A stretch of 64,000 nt of DNA from Streptomyces albipurpureus (GCF_023701525.1 NZ_JAMQAW010000008.1:104286-168285), one strand, 5' to 3'; shown: positions 18,790 through 28,424, counted from the stretch's first letter. Made by a program: numbers and translations. Notes: a model not told the origin generated them from the letters alone.

Positions 18790-20694
18790 GTGGCAGGCAG
18801 GATCAACGATGACGACGTCAAGGCGGTTCGGGACGCGGTCCCGATCGACGCCGTCGTATCCGACTACCTCCAGCTGCGCGGCGCGGGTGGCGGCAATCTG
18901 AAGGGGCTCTGCCCCTTCCACGACGAGCAGACCCCATCCTTCCAGGTCAGCCCCAGCAAGGGCCTCTTCCACTGCTTTGGCTGCCAGGAAGGCGGCGACA
19001 CGATCGCCTTCGTGATGAAGATCGACCACCTCACCTTCTCCGAGACGGTCGAGCGGCTGGCGGCCACCGCCGGAATCACCCTCCGCTACGAAGAGGGCGG
19101 GTACAACCCCAGCCACCAGCGGGGCGAGCGCATCCGTCTGGTCGAGGCGCACAAGGTCGCCGCCCAGTTCTACATCGATCAGCTGGAGAACAGCCCGGAG
19201 GCGGAGACCGGCCGCGCGTTCCTCGCCGACCGCGGCTTCGACCAAGCCGCGGCCCAGCACTTCAGCGTCGGCTACAGCCCCCAGGGCTGGGACCACCTCA
19301 CCCGCTTTCTGCGCGGCAAGGGCTTCAGCGACAAGGAGCTCACCCTCTCCGGGCTCTCCCAGGAGGGCCGCCGGGGTCCCATCGACCGCTTCCGCGGCCG
19401 GCTGATGTGGCCGATCCGGGACATCTCCGGCGATGTCGTCGGCTTCGGAGCCCGCAAGCTGTACGAGAGCGACAACGGCCCCAAGTACCTCAACACCCCC
19501 GAGACCGGGATCTACAAGAAGTCCCAGGTGCTCTACGGCATCGACCTCGCCAAGAAGGAGATCGCCAAATCCAGGCGGGCCGTCGTCGTCGAGGGATACA
19601 CGGATGTGATGGCCTGCCATCTGGCCGGCATCACCACCGCCATCGCCACCTGTGGCACGGCCTTCGGCGGCGATCACATCAAGATCCTGCGTCGGCTGCT
19701 GATGGACAATGCCACCGCCGAGGTGATCTTCACCTTCGATGGGGACGCGGCCGGTCAGAAGGCCGCGCTGCGAGCCTTCGAAGACGATCAGAAGTTCGCC
19801 GCCGAGACCTCGATCGCCATCACACCGGACGGTATGGACCCCTGTGACCTGCGCCTCGCCCAGGGTGATGACGCGGTCCAGAAGCTGGTCGAGACGCGCA
19901 CCCCGCTCTTCGAGTTCGCGATCCGGCAGATCGTGCTCCGCCACAACCTGGAGACCCCCGCCGGTCGGGCCGCCGCGCTCGATGAGGCCGCGCCCATTGT
20001 CGCGGGCATCAAGAACGGGGCGATCCAGCATGAGTCGGCCGTGCAGCTGGCCGGGGTCGTCGGCATTCTCGACACCCAGTTCGTGGTCAAGCGCGTGGCC
20101 CAGCTGGCCCGTTGGGCACGGGATCGCGGCGGCCGGGGCCCGGCTCCCTCGCGCGCCAGCGCGAAACGGGACCAGATGCAGGCCGCCCCGACCTCCTCGT
20201 CCGGCCCCGCGCTCAATCTGCGCAGCCCGGCCCATCGCACGGAGCGCGAGCTCCTCAAGCTCGCCCTCCAGCGCCCCGAGCTGATCACCCCGGCCTTCGA
20301 CGCCTATGGAGTGGACGAGTTCACCGCCCCTCCGTACGCGGCCGTCCGCCAGACCATCGCCGAATCCGGCGGCACCGAGCAGAGCCTGATCGATGCCTCC
20401 GGCTATCTCATTCGGGTTCGTGAGACCGCACCGGACGACACGGTCCGCGCGCTGGTCACGGAGCTCGCGGTCGAGGCCATTCACGCCAAGACGGTCGATG
20501 AGACCTATGCGGGCATGCAGCTGGTCCACGTCCGACTCCGAGCCGTGGACCGGCGTATCGCGGAGGTCCAGGGTTCCCTGTCCCGCCTGGGCCCCCATGC
20601 CGACCCCGAGCATCTCGCGGCCGTGCAGAACGAACTCTGGGTCCTCCAGCAGTACGGCCAGTCCCTGCGCAACCACGGGGCAGCAGCCCTCTAG
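18790..20694 (+). CDS. dnaG: DNA primase
   Basis: This 634-residue primase synthesises RNA primers for lagging-strand replication. The CHC2 zinc ribbon is visible as Cys41, His44, Cys62 and Cys65 (CPFH and CFGC). The RNA-polymerase core follows, and the TOPRIM domain includes VVVEGYTDVMACH near 265-277 with the catalytic glutamate, and the acidic FDGDAAG motif near 317-323. A C-terminal helical domain (roughly 460-630) should bind the DnaB helicase. The GTG start is set by MAGRINDDDVKAVRD, the conserved N-terminus. An hrdA-type sigma gene follows, as in S. coelicolor, where the two are adjacent. Confidence 0.97.
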   Translation: MAGRINDDDVKAVRDAVPIDAVVSDYLQLRGAGGGNLKGLCPFHDEQTPSFQVSPSKGLFHCFGCQEGGDTIAFVMKIDHLTFSETVERLAATAGITLRYEEGGYNPSHQRGERIRLVEAHKVAAQFYIDQLENSPEAETGRAFLADRGFDQAAAQHFSVGYSPQGWDHLTRFLRGKGFSDKELTLSGLSQEGRRGPIDRFRGRLMWPIRDISGDVVGFGARKLYESDNGPKYLNTPETGIYKKSQVLYGIDLAKKEIAKSRRAVVVEGYTDVMACHLAGITTAIATCGTAFGGDHIKILRRLLMDNATAEVIFTFDGDAAGQKAALRAFEDDQKFAAETSIAITPDGMDPCDLRLAQGDDAVQKLVETRTPLFEFAIRQIVLRHNLETPAGRAAALDEAAPIVAGIKNGAIQHESAVQLAGVVGILDTQFVVKRVAQLARWARDRGGRGPAPSRASAKRDQMQAAPTSSSGPALNLRSPAHRTERELLKLALQRPELITPAFDAYGVDEFTAPPYAAVRQTIAESGGTEQSLIDASGYLIRVRETAPDDTVRALVTELAVEAIHAKTVDETYAGMQLVHVRLRAVDRRIAEVQGSLSRLGPHADPEHLAAVQNELWVLQQYGQSLRNHGAAAL

Positions 20695-21213
20695 CGCCCC
20701 CTTCCGACCCGGCCCTTACGCCGTTCGGGCACCCCACCGCGCCCGCGGTATCAGCCGTTCCGGCAGCCTCACCGCGCCCGCCGGGGGCATCGCGGCCAGT
20801 CCGCTCCGAGTGGAGCCTCTCCGTCCGCCTTGTCCCGACCCGCCCGGGCACGTCCCTGTTCATTCCCGCGCGGCCCGGCCCGATGGCGTACCGGGCGGTC
20901 GGATTTCAGCCGCACTCGGCAGCTGACGTCTTCGACCCGAAGAGCGTCCCCGACCTGCCTGAACGCCATTTCGGTAACCACTCGGTCACGCACGGGACGC
21001 AGAAAGTCACCGCACGCCCCTCGTGGCGGCTATGTGTCGTACCCCACACTGGGGGCGGTGCCTGAGTCTTCGGAGCGCGGCCGGCCCACCGATGGTGGGC
21101 CTCTCACCCCCGCGGATCCGCTCATCGTGTACGGGACGAATGGCGGCCCGGCCGCTCCCGTCCCCCTGCCGCACGCCCTTGACCCGGCAGCGATCACCCT
21201 GGAGGTCGCCCCC
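20695..21213. other. dnaG - sigma factor intergenic region
   Basis: This holds about 520 bases between the dnaG stop and the sigma-factor start chosen here. The sigma reading frame stays open back to 20830, but its translation there is Arg/Ser-rich and unlike coding sequence. The promoter of the sigma gene probably lies here. If an upstream GTG at 21058 is the true start, the second part is coding. Confidence 0.5.
21201..21206 (+). promoter_or_regulatory. Ribosome-binding site deciding the sigma-factor start
   Basis: GGAGGT stands seven bases before the GTG at 21214. This is the best Shine-Dalgarno match and spacing among the candidate starts in the long open frame. Confidence 0.6.
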
Positions 21214-22512
21214 GTGCAGACCCAGACCCTCTCCGAGAGCCTGACTGAACCACCGACCGACTCCAAGTCCCCGGCCAAACCGAGCCCCCAGGGCAAGACC
21301 CTCGCCAGCGTTCCGGCTCAGGGTCCGCCCGCCCACCATCCCGAAGCAGCGCCCGACGAGATCCGGGATACGGCCCCGGACGAGTCGGCGAGCAGTGCCG
21401 CGATCGCCGGGCCCGCGCTGGTGGACGACGAAGAACCGCCCGCTCCAGAAAGAGAGGCCCGGGCCCCGCACGCCCCACCCGTCCCGCCCGAACCGGGATC
21501 AGGCGCTGCTGTCGGCAGGGTCTCCTATGACCAGATCCCCGACGACCCGATCGAGGACTCACCCGACCGCAGCCCCGCCGCCCGAGCCGAGAGCGGCGGA
21601 CCCTCCTCCGATCTCTTCCGTCAGTATCTACGGGAGATCGGCAGGATTCCCCTGCTCAGCGCGGTAGAAGAGGTGGAGTTGGCCCGCCGGGTCGAGGCCG
21701 GGCTCTTCGCCGAGGAGAAGTTGAGCAACACCCCCGACATCAACAACTCCCGGCTCGCCGTCGACCTCGATCGGCTCGTCGTGATGGGCCGGATGGCCAA
21801 ACGCAGACTGATCGAGGCGAACCTACGGCTCGTGGTCTCCGTGGCCAAGCGGTATGTCGGCCGTGGACTGACCATGCTCGATCTCGTTCAAGAAGGAAAC
21901 CTCGGCCTGATCAGGGCCGTGGAAAAGTTCGACTACGCCCGCGGTTACAAGTTCTCCACCTACGCCACCTGGTGGATTCGCCAAGCCATGTCCCGTGCGC
22001 TCGCGGACCAGGCGCGCACCATCCGCGTCCCTGTCCATGTCGTCGAGCTGATCAACCGGGTCGTACGGGTGCAGCGCCGGTTGCTTCAGGAACGCGGCTA
22101 CGAACCCACCCCGAGCGAGGTCGCCGGTCAGCTCGACCTGCCACCGGAGCGGGTCAGCGAAGTGCTGCGACTGGCCCAGGAACCGGTCTCCCTCCACGCG
22201 CCGGTGGGCGAGGAGGACGATGTCGCACTCGGTGATCTCATCGAGGACGGTGACGCGGCTTCACCGGTGGAGTCCGCGGCCTTCCTGCTGCTGCGCGAAC
22301 ATCTGGAAGCGGTTCTCTCCACCCTCGGGGAGCGGGAGCGCAAGGTGGTGCAGTTGCGCTACGGCCTCGCGGACGGCAGGCCACGCACGCTGGAGGAGAT
22401 CGGCCGCATCTTCGGCGTGACGCGTGAACGCATCCGTCAGATCGAGTCCAAGACCCTCAACAAACTGCGGGACCACGCCTTCGCCGACCAGCTGCGCGGC
22501 TATCTGGACTGA
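21214..22512 (+). CDS. hrdA: RNA polymerase principal-type sigma factor, HrdA-like
   Basis: This sigma-70 protein has 432 residues from the chosen GTG. A Pro/Ala/Glu-rich, disordered N-terminus of about 130 residues precedes region 1.2 ([23 protein letters not shown]). Region 2 includes [11 protein letters not shown] and [21 protein letters not shown], and the -10 recognition helix follows as [14 protein letters not shown]. Region 4.2 carries the -35 recognition helix ([20 protein letters not shown]). The protein belongs to group 1/2 sigma factors. The symbol rests on position next to dnaG, as in S. coelicolor, and on this domain layout. An alternative start at GTG 21058 would add 52 residues. 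Confidence 0.85.
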   Translation: MQTQTLSESLTEPPTDSKSPAKPSPQGKTLASVPAQGPPAHHPEAAPDEIRDTAPDESASSAAIAGPALVDDEEPPAPEREARAPHAPPVPPEPGSGAAVGRVSYDQIPDDPIEDSPDRSPAARAESGGPSSDLFRQYLREIGRIPLLSAVEEVELARRVEAGLFAEEKLSNTPDINNSRLAVDLDRLVVMGRMAKRRLIEANLRLVVSVAKRYVGRGLTMLDLVQEGNLGLIRAVEKFDYARGYKFSTYATWWIRQAMSRALADQARTIRVPVHVVELINRVVRVQRRLLQERGYEPTPSEVAGQLDLPPERVSEVLRLAQEPVSLHAPVGEEDDVALGDLIEDGDAASPVESAAFLLLREHLEAVLSTLGERERKVVQLRYGLADGRPRTLEEIGRIFGVTRERIRQIESKTLNKLRDHAFADQLRGYLD

Positions 22513-22525
22513 TCAGATCAGCTGC

Positions 22526-22596
22526 GGACTGGACTGGACCGGAACCGACTGGACCGGACTGGCCTGAAGTGAAGTGAAGTGAACTGAACGGAATCG
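22526..22596. repeat. Low-complexity short-unit repeats after the sigma gene
   Basis: Repeated ctgga/ccgga units are followed by gaagt units (three in tandem at about 22566-22580). Together they form a simple-sequence tract immediately downstream of the sigma stop. No coding function is seen. Confidence 0.6.
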
Positions 22597-22739
22597 ATCC
22601 GGGCAGCGGTCGGGTCGCGCTCCCCGCCCACCCGATTGACGAACCGCCTCCCTCACCGCCCCACCCAACCGGCTGACACATCCGCGACACCAGCCCCCAC
22701 CACACCAGTACCCGCAGGCAGAGCACAGAGCGGTCGGGA

Positions 22740-22772
22740 ACCAGGGGGGTGCTGTGCCTTACCGCCCCTGGT
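22740..22772. terminator. Hairpin between convergent genes (first of two)
   Basis: The arms accagggg (22740-22747) and cccctggt (22765-22772) are perfect complements with a 17-base loop. It lies between the convergent sigma and ABC-exporter genes. There is no T tract. Confidence 0.5.
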
Positions 22773-22778
22773 CCCCCT

Positions 22779-22810
22779 ACCGCCGTCACCGCATGTGCGC
22801 TGACGGCGGT
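22779..22810. terminator. Hairpin between convergent genes (second of two)
   Basis: The arms accgccgtca (22779-22788) and tgacggcggt (22801-22810) pair perfectly over ten bases with a 12-base loop. This is a probable bidirectional terminator for the sigma gene and the ABC-exporter operon. Confidence 0.65.
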
Positions 22811-22862
22811 CTCCGTACGGACGTCACCGCGTATGGGGTGACCTCTCCCCGCGCCCGAGCCC

Positions 22863-24845
22863 TCAGTCCACCTCGACGACCGCCTCCGCGAACTGTGCCG
22901 AGTACAACCGGGCATAGGCACCCCTGGCCGCCAACAGCGCGTCATGTGTGCCCTGTTCGACGATGGAGCCGTTCTCCATCACCAGGATCACATCCGCGTC
23001 CCGGATGGTGGAGAGCCGGTGGGCGATCACAAAGCTGGTACGCCCATGGGCCAGCCGGGCCATCGCCTTCTGGATCAGCACCTCGGTACGGGTGTCCACC
23101 GAGCTGGTGGCCTCGTCCAGCACCAGGATGACCGGATCGGAGAGGAACGCCCGTGCGATCGTGATCAACTGCTTCTCGCCGGCGCTCACCCCGGCGCCAT
23201 CGGCCCCGTCGTCGGAGAGGACCGTGTCATAGCCCTCGGGCAGCGTCCGGATGAAACGATCGGCGTGCGCGGCGCGTGCCGCTGCTTCGATCTCTTCCCT
23301 GGTCACCGCGTGGGAGGCCCCGTAGGCGATGTTGTCGGCGATGGTTCCGCCGAACAGCCAGGTGTCCTGGAGGACCATGCCGATCACCGATCGCAGGTCT
23401 TCCCGTGACATCTTCGCGACATCGACCCCGTCGAGGCTGATGCGTCCAGCCGTGACCTCGTAGAACCGCATCAGCAGATTGACCAGCGTGGTCTTCCCGG
23501 CCCCGGTCGGACCGACGATCGCGACCGTCTGCCCCGGTTCGACGCTCAACGACAGATTCTCGATCAACGGCTTCTCCGGGGCGTACCGGAAGGAGACGTT
23601 CTCCATCGAGACCTGTCCCGCCGGCCGCTCCAGGTGCTCCACCGAGGGGCTGTCCGGCTCCTGCTCCTCGGCGTCCAGCAGCTCAAAGACCCGCTCGGCC
23701 GATGCCACGCCCGACTGGACCAGGTTCGCCATCGACGCGACCTGGGTCAGCGGCATGGAGAACTGCCGCGAGTACTGGATGAACGCCTGCACATCGCCGA
23801 TCGACAGCGCGCCCGACGCCACCCGCAGCCCGCCGACCACCGCCACCAGCACATAGTTGAGGTTGGAGACGAAGAACATCAGCGGCTGCATGATCCCGCT
23901 GTTGAACTGGGCCTTGAAGCCGGCCTCGTACAGCGCTTCGTTCTGCTCGGCGAACTCCTGCGCCGACTCGTCCTGCCGCCCGAAGACCTTCACCAGCGCA
24001 TGACCGGTGTACATCTCCTCGATATGGGCGTTGAGCTTCCCGGTCGACTTCCACTGCTGCACGAAGTGGGGCTGGGAACGCTTGCCGACCTTCGTCGCCA
24101 CGAGCACCGACAGCGGGACCGTCACCAGCGCGACCAGGGCCAGCAGCGGTGAGATCCAGAGCATCATCGCCAGTACGCCCACGATCGTCAGCAGCGAGTT
24201 CACCAGCTGCCCCATCGTCTGCTGGAGGGTCTGCGAGATGTTGTCGATGTCATTGGTCACGCGGCTGAGGACCTCACCGCGCTTGGCCTTGTCGAAGTAG
24301 GACAGCGGCAGCCGTTCCAGCTTGGCCTGCACATCCGCACGCATCCGAGACACGGTCTGGTTGATCACTCGGATCGACAGCCGCGAGGAGATCAGGGCCA
24401 GGAACCCCGCGACGATGTAGAGCGCCAACGCCACCAGCAGCACCTGGCCGACCGCGCTGAAATCGATGCCCTGCCCGGGGGTGAACCCGACGGTCGAGAG
24501 CATATCGGCGAGTCCGTCCTCGCCCTTGGCCCGCAGCGACTCGATCGCCTGCGCCTTGGTGGTGCCCGCGGTCATCTCCCGGCCGACGACACCGGCGAAG
24601 ATCAGGTCGGTCGCCCGCCCCAGCACCAGCGGCCCCACCGCGGAGAACGCCACACTCAGCACGCCTCCCGCCAGCATGGCCCACAGCAGCGCCCGATCCG
24701 GCGCCAGCTGCCGCAGCAGCCGCTTGCTTGAGCCCTTGAAGTCCATGGAGCGCTCGCCGCCGGCCATCATCCGCCCGGCCGGGCCGCCCATCGGGGGAGC
24801 TCCCCCCGGTCGTCTCTCGCTGCTCTGCCCGTTCTGCCCGCTCAT
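22863..24845 (-). CDS. ABC exporter half-transporter, second subunit (catalytic-Glu NBD)
   Basis: This 660-residue protein combines a transmembrane domain of about six helices with an ATPase domain. An extra glycine/arginine-rich N-terminal tail of about 45 residues precedes the first helix. The NBD shows Walker A GPTGAGKT, the Q-loop in VLQDTWLFGGT, the signature SAGEKQ, Walker B with catalytic glutamate in VILVLDEATSSVD, and the H-loop in IAHRLSTI. The ATG overlaps the preceding stop as ATGA, so it is co-translated with the partner half. In heterodimeric exporters this subunit supplies the intact Walker B glutamate. The substrate is unknown, probably a drug, lipid or peptide. Confidence 0.93.
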   Translation of the reverse strand: MSGQNGQSSERRPGGAPPMGGPAGRMMAGGERSMDFKGSSKRLLRQLAPDRALLWAMLAGGVLSVAFSAVGPLVLGRATDLIFAGVVGREMTAGTTKAQAIESLRAKGEDGLADMLSTVGFTPGQGIDFSAVGQVLLVALALYIVAGFLALISSRLSIRVINQTVSRMRADVQAKLERLPLSYFDKAKRGEVLSRVTNDIDNISQTLQQTMGQLVNSLLTIVGVLAMMLWISPLLALVALVTVPLSVLVATKVGKRSQPHFVQQWKSTGKLNAHIEEMYTGHALVKVFGRQDESAQEFAEQNEALYEAGFKAQFNSGIMQPLMFFVSNLNYVLVAVVGGLRVASGALSIGDVQAFIQYSRQFSMPLTQVASMANLVQSGVASAERVFELLDAEEQEPDSPSVEHLERPAGQVSMENVSFRYAPEKPLIENLSLSVEPGQTVAIVGPTGAGKTTLVNLLMRFYEVTAGRISLDGVDVAKMSREDLRSVIGMVLQDTWLFGGTIADNIAYGASHAVTREEIEAAARAAHADRFIRTLPEGYDTVLSDDGADGAGVSAGEKQLITIARAFLSDPVILVLDEATSSVDTRTEVLIQKAMARLAHGRTSFVIAHRLSTIRDADVILVMENGSIVEQGTHDALLAARGAYARLYSAQFAEAVVEVD

Positions 24846-26638
24846 GCGGCCTCCGCCTCCGTCAGCTGCGAGAGCACGATCTCCCGATAGGTCTCATTGG
24901 CCTCCATCAGCTCGCGGTGGTTGCCCATCCCCACGACCCGGCCCTCATCGAGAACCACGATCCGGTCGGCGTCACGGATGGTGGAGACCCGCTGGGCGAC
25001 GATCACCACGGTCGCGCTGGCCGTCTCGGCCATCAGCGCCGCTCGTAGCGCGGCGTCCGTCGCGTAGTCGAGCGCGGAGAACGAGTCGTCGAAGAGATAG
25101 ATCTCCGGCTGCTGCACCAGCGTCCTGGCGATGGCCAGTCGCTGTCGCTGCCCACCGGAGACATTGGTACCGCCCTGGGCGATGGGGGCGTCGAGACCGT
25201 CATCGAGCTCCCGTACGAAGTCGGCCGCCTGCGCCACCTCCAAGGCCCGCCACAGCTCCTCCTCGCTGGCGTCCGGCCGTCCGTACCGCAGATTGCTGGC
25301 GATCGTGCCGGAGAAGAGATACGGCTTCTGGGGCACGAGCCCCACGGTTCGCGCCATCAGCGCCGGATCGAGCTCGCGCACATTGACGCCGTCGACGAGC
25401 ACCTCGCCGCCCGTGGCGTCGAACAGCCGGGGCACCAGACCGAGCAGGGTCGATTTGCCGCTGCCCGTCGAACCGATGATCGCGGTCGTCTCACCGGGGT
25501 GGGCCATCAGGGTGACCTCCCGGAGCACCGGCTCCTCCGCGCCCGGATACCGGAACTCCACATCCCGGATCTCCAGATGCCCGTGCTGCGGCACCTCGTA
25601 CACGGGGCTCAGCGGCGGCACCACACTGGAGTCGGTCCCCAGCAACTCCTCGATCCGCTCGGCGCACACCTCGGCACGCGGCACCATCATGAACATGAAG
25701 GTGGCCATCATGACGGCCATCACGATCTGCATCAGATAGGCGAGGAACGCGGTCAGCGCGCCGATCTGGATCGCCCCGCTGTCCACCCGCTGGGCGCCGA
25801 ACCAGACCACGGCGACCGACGAGACGTTCACGACCGTCAGCACGATCGGGAACATCAGCGCCATCAGCCGCCCGGTGGCCAGCGATACGCCGGTGAGGTC
25901 GGCGTTTGCCGCACCGAAGCGGTCCCGCTCATAGGAGTCACGGACGAAGGCGCGAATGACGCGGTTGCCGGTGATCTGTTCCCTCAGCACCCGGTTCACG
26001 GTGTCCAGCCGCTCCTGCATGGTCCGAAACAGCGGGCGCATCCGGATGACCAGCACGGTCACCGAGACACCGAGGACCGGGACGACGGCCAGCAGCACCG
26101 CGGAGAGTGTCACGTCCTGGCCCAGCGCCATGATGATGCCGCCGATACACATGATCGGCGCCGAGACCATCAGGGTGAACGCCATCAGCGCCAGCATCTG
26201 AACCTGCTGGACATCGTTGGTCGTGCGAGTGATCAGTGAAGGCGCCCCGAAGTGGCCGACCTCACGCGCCGAGAAGCTCTGCACCCGGTCGAAGACCGCG
26301 GCCCGCACATCACGGCCGAGGGCGGCGGCGGTCCGCGCGCCGAAGTAGACGGCACCGATGCTGCAGAAGACCTGCACCACGCTGATGGCGAGCATCAACA
26401 CGCCGAGCCGGACGATGTAGCCGGTGTCCCCCTTGACCACACCGTTGTCGATGATGTCGGCGTTCAGGGTGGGTAGGTAGAGCGTGGCACTGGTCTGGAG
26501 CAGTTGTAGCAGTACCAGCAGGGCGATCGGTCTTTTGTACGGACGCAGGTATGTCCGCAGCAGTCGTATCAGCACGCGCGGTCTCTCGGGTTCGGCAGCT
26601 TTGGCGGGGGCGACGTCTATGGGAGACGGGAATGCCAT
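24842..26638 (-). CDS. ABC exporter half-transporter, first subunit (degenerate-Glu NBD)
   Basis: This 598-residue protein has TMD-NBD architecture. Walker A is GSTGSGKST, the Q-loop is in VPQKPYLFSGT, and the signature is the full SGGQRQR. In the Walker B segment IYLFDDSFSALD, the catalytic Glu is replaced by Asp, and the switch histidine position reads VAQRVSTI with Gln instead of His. These two changes are the mark of the degenerate site in heterodimeric exporters of the TM287/288 or LmrCD type. It is the first gene of a two-gene operon and reads towards the sigma gene. No regulator is adjacent. Confidence 0.93.
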   Translation of the reverse strand: MAFPSPIDVAPAKAAEPERPRVLIRLLRTYLRPYKRPIALLVLLQLLQTSATLYLPTLNADIIDNGVVKGDTGYIVRLGVLMLAISVVQVFCSIGAVYFGARTAAALGRDVRAAVFDRVQSFSAREVGHFGAPSLITRTTNDVQQVQMLALMAFTLMVSAPIMCIGGIIMALGQDVTLSAVLLAVVPVLGVSVTVLVIRMRPLFRTMQERLDTVNRVLREQITGNRVIRAFVRDSYERDRFGAANADLTGVSLATGRLMALMFPIVLTVVNVSSVAVVWFGAQRVDSGAIQIGALTAFLAYLMQIVMAVMMATFMFMMVPRAEVCAERIEELLGTDSSVVPPLSPVYEVPQHGHLEIRDVEFRYPGAEEPVLREVTLMAHPGETTAIIGSTGSGKSTLLGLVPRLFDATGGEVLVDGVNVRELDPALMARTVGLVPQKPYLFSGTIASNLRYGRPDASEEELWRALEVAQAADFVRELDDGLDAPIAQGGTNVSGGQRQRLAIARTLVQQPEIYLFDDSFSALDYATDAALRAALMAETASATVVIVAQRVSTIRDADRIVVLDEGRVVGMGNHRELMEANETYREIVLSQLTEAEAA

Positions 26639-26940
26639 CTTCCGTCACCCGCTCCCCGAACCCCAGGTGATTTCTCCAAGCTGGAGTCAAGAGATCCCCA
26701 CACGAACCGAAACTCGGGATGCGCGCCGGGCCCGACCGGCACGGTTTCTCTGCCGGACTACCGCACGGTCTCCCCGGCACTCGGCCACCGAGCCGAGCAG
26801 GTCAGCGCAAGCTTCCCCGCAGGTGGTTCTCCCAGCCAGCCGAGAACTGCCCGGCTGCCGCAGACAGCGCAGCCGAGCACCCTCGTGGACCTCTTGATCC
26901 GCCAGGACCAGGTCGTCAGCGGCCAGGAACCGGTCGCTGG
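26639..26940. other. Intergenic region upstream of the ABC operon
   Basis: About 300 bases separate the xylulokinase stop from the ABC-exporter start. It should contain the exporter promoter; a TTGACT is present on the minus strand but has no well-spaced -10 partner. No gene is supported. Confidence 0.5.
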
Positions 26941-28389
26941 TCAGCCGGCTCCACCCGAGAAGGCTCCTGGGTGCAGCTGATCCCGCGTCGCCCCGTACTG
27001 CTGGCGCACCGCCTGGCCCACGGCGAGCTCATCGCCTGCGTCCAGCAGCTGCACCGCCGCGTCCTGCCAGATCGGCGGCGCGGTCGGCGACAGCGTTCCC
27101 TGCGAGACCCCGAGCGCCCATGCCGCCTGCCGGGCGGCACCGAGCGCCGCGTAGTCCGCGGGCTGCGGTACGACCACCTGAGCCCCGAAGATCGCGGGGG
27201 CCGCAGCCTGCACAGCGGGCAACCCGGCCGTCGCGCCCAGCAGAAACACCCGCCGTACCTCGACCCCGCGCCCGCGCAGCACATCGAGCGCGTCGGCCAG
27301 CGAGCAGAGCATCCCCTCGAAGGCGGCACGAGCGAGATGCTCGGGCTTCATGGACTCGCGACGAAGACCGCTGAGCGTGCCCGCGGTATGGGGCAGCCTA
27401 GGCGTCCGCTCCCCCTCCAGGTAGGGCAGCAGCACGAGCCCGCAAGCGCCCGGGGTGGACTTCATCGCCAGGTCGGAGAGGGAATCAAGATCATCGAGCC
27501 CCAGCATCTCGGCGGTGCCGCGCAGCGCCCGTACGGCGTTGTTGGTGTGCACGACCGGCAGATGCATCCCGGTGGCGTCCGCATACGAGGTGATCATCCC
27601 GCTGGGATCGGCCAATGCCTCATGGTGCACGGCCATCACCGAACCGGAGGCCCCCAGCGAGACGACCGCGTCCCCGACGGCGACCCCGAGCCCGAAGGCG
27701 GCGGCCATGGTCTCGCCGGTTCCCGCGGAGATCAGCAGCCCCTCGGGTGTGGTCCCGGCGGAGTCGGCGGGGCCGAGCACCTCGGGCAGCGCACAGCGGT
27801 GCCCGAGCGCCAGCTCCACCAGATCGGGCCGGTAGCTGCCCGAACCCGCGGACCAGTACCCGGTGCCGGACGCGCTGCCACGGTCGGTGGTCCGACGCGC
27901 GGGCCGACCGAGCAGCTGCCACACCAGCCAGTCATGCGGCTGGAGCACGCTCACCACCCGCTGCGCCACCTCGGGCTCCGCCCGCGCCAACCAGCGCAGC
28001 TTCGCCACCGGGTGGGTCGCCTGCGGTACGGAACCGACCGCCTCGGCCCAGGCCTGCCGCCCTCCCAGTGCGTCAATCAGATCGGCCGCGGAGACCTGCG
28101 CTCGCTTGTCATTGCCGAGGAGCGCAGGCCGCACGAGATTGCCCTGATGATCTAGCGGTACGAGTCCGTGCTGCTGCGCGGAGACCCCAATGGCCTGCAC
28201 CCCTTCGAGCAGCCCACCGCCGGCCGCCTCGCCGAGCGAGAGCAGCCAGGCCTGTGGATCTATCTCGGTGGCCTTCGCGTCGACAGGGTGCGCGGCATAC
28301 CCCTGCCGCAGCACGGCACCCGTGTCCGTGTCACAGACCACGATCTGTGTGAGCGCAGACGAACTGTCCAAGCCGGCGACTATCCCCAT
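26941..28389 (-). CDS. xylB: Xylulokinase, FGGY carbohydrate kinase family
   Basis: This 482-residue kinase phosphorylates D-xylulose with ATP to feed the pentose phosphate pathway. The N-terminal actin-like domain has VAGLDSSSALTQIVV and GVSAQQHGLVPLD, the family's sugar-contacting QQHG motif. The middle has SAGTGETMAAAFG and VSLGASGSVMAV, the ATP-binding GxSG-type loop. The C-terminal domain has LLPYLEGERTP and FEGMLCSLADALDVL. The ATG at 28389 gives the standard N-terminus. No xylose isomerase or transporter is adjacent, so the substrate assignment rests on family resemblance; another ketopentose is possible. Confidence 0.85.
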   Translation of the reverse strand: MGIVAGLDSSSALTQIVVCDTDTGAVLRQGYAAHPVDAKATEIDPQAWLLSLGEAAGGGLLEGVQAIGVSAQQHGLVPLDHQGNLVRPALLGNDKRAQVSAADLIDALGGRQAWAEAVGSVPQATHPVAKLRWLARAEPEVAQRVVSVLQPHDWLVWQLLGRPARRTTDRGSASGTGYWSAGSGSYRPDLVELALGHRCALPEVLGPADSAGTTPEGLLISAGTGETMAAAFGLGVAVGDAVVSLGASGSVMAVHHEALADPSGMITSYADATGMHLPVVHTNNAVRALRGTAEMLGLDDLDSLSDLAMKSTPGACGLVLLPYLEGERTPRLPHTAGTLSGLRRESMKPEHLARAAFEGMLCSLADALDVLRGRGVEVRRVFLLGATAGLPAVQAAAPAIFGAQVVVPQPADYAALGAARQAAWALGVSQGTLSPTAPPIWQDAAVQLLDAGDELAVGQAVRQQYGATRDQLHPGAFSGGAG

Positions 28390-28424
28390 GGGGGAGATTC
28401 TGCCCCACCGGCCGTTCGGCGTCG

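Noticed and set aside
18430..20676. A 748-residue open frame antisense to dnaG
   Set aside because: DnaG has complete CHC2 and TOPRIM motifs in the sense frame, and the antisense frame lacks any recognisable domain.
22526..22596. A CRISPR-like array from the repeated short units
   Set aside because: The units are 4-6 bases with no spacers of regular length, so this is a simple-sequence tract.
26719..28155. A 478-residue plus-strand frame across the xylulokinase gene
   Set aside because: It is low-complexity and antisense to a good FGGY kinase.
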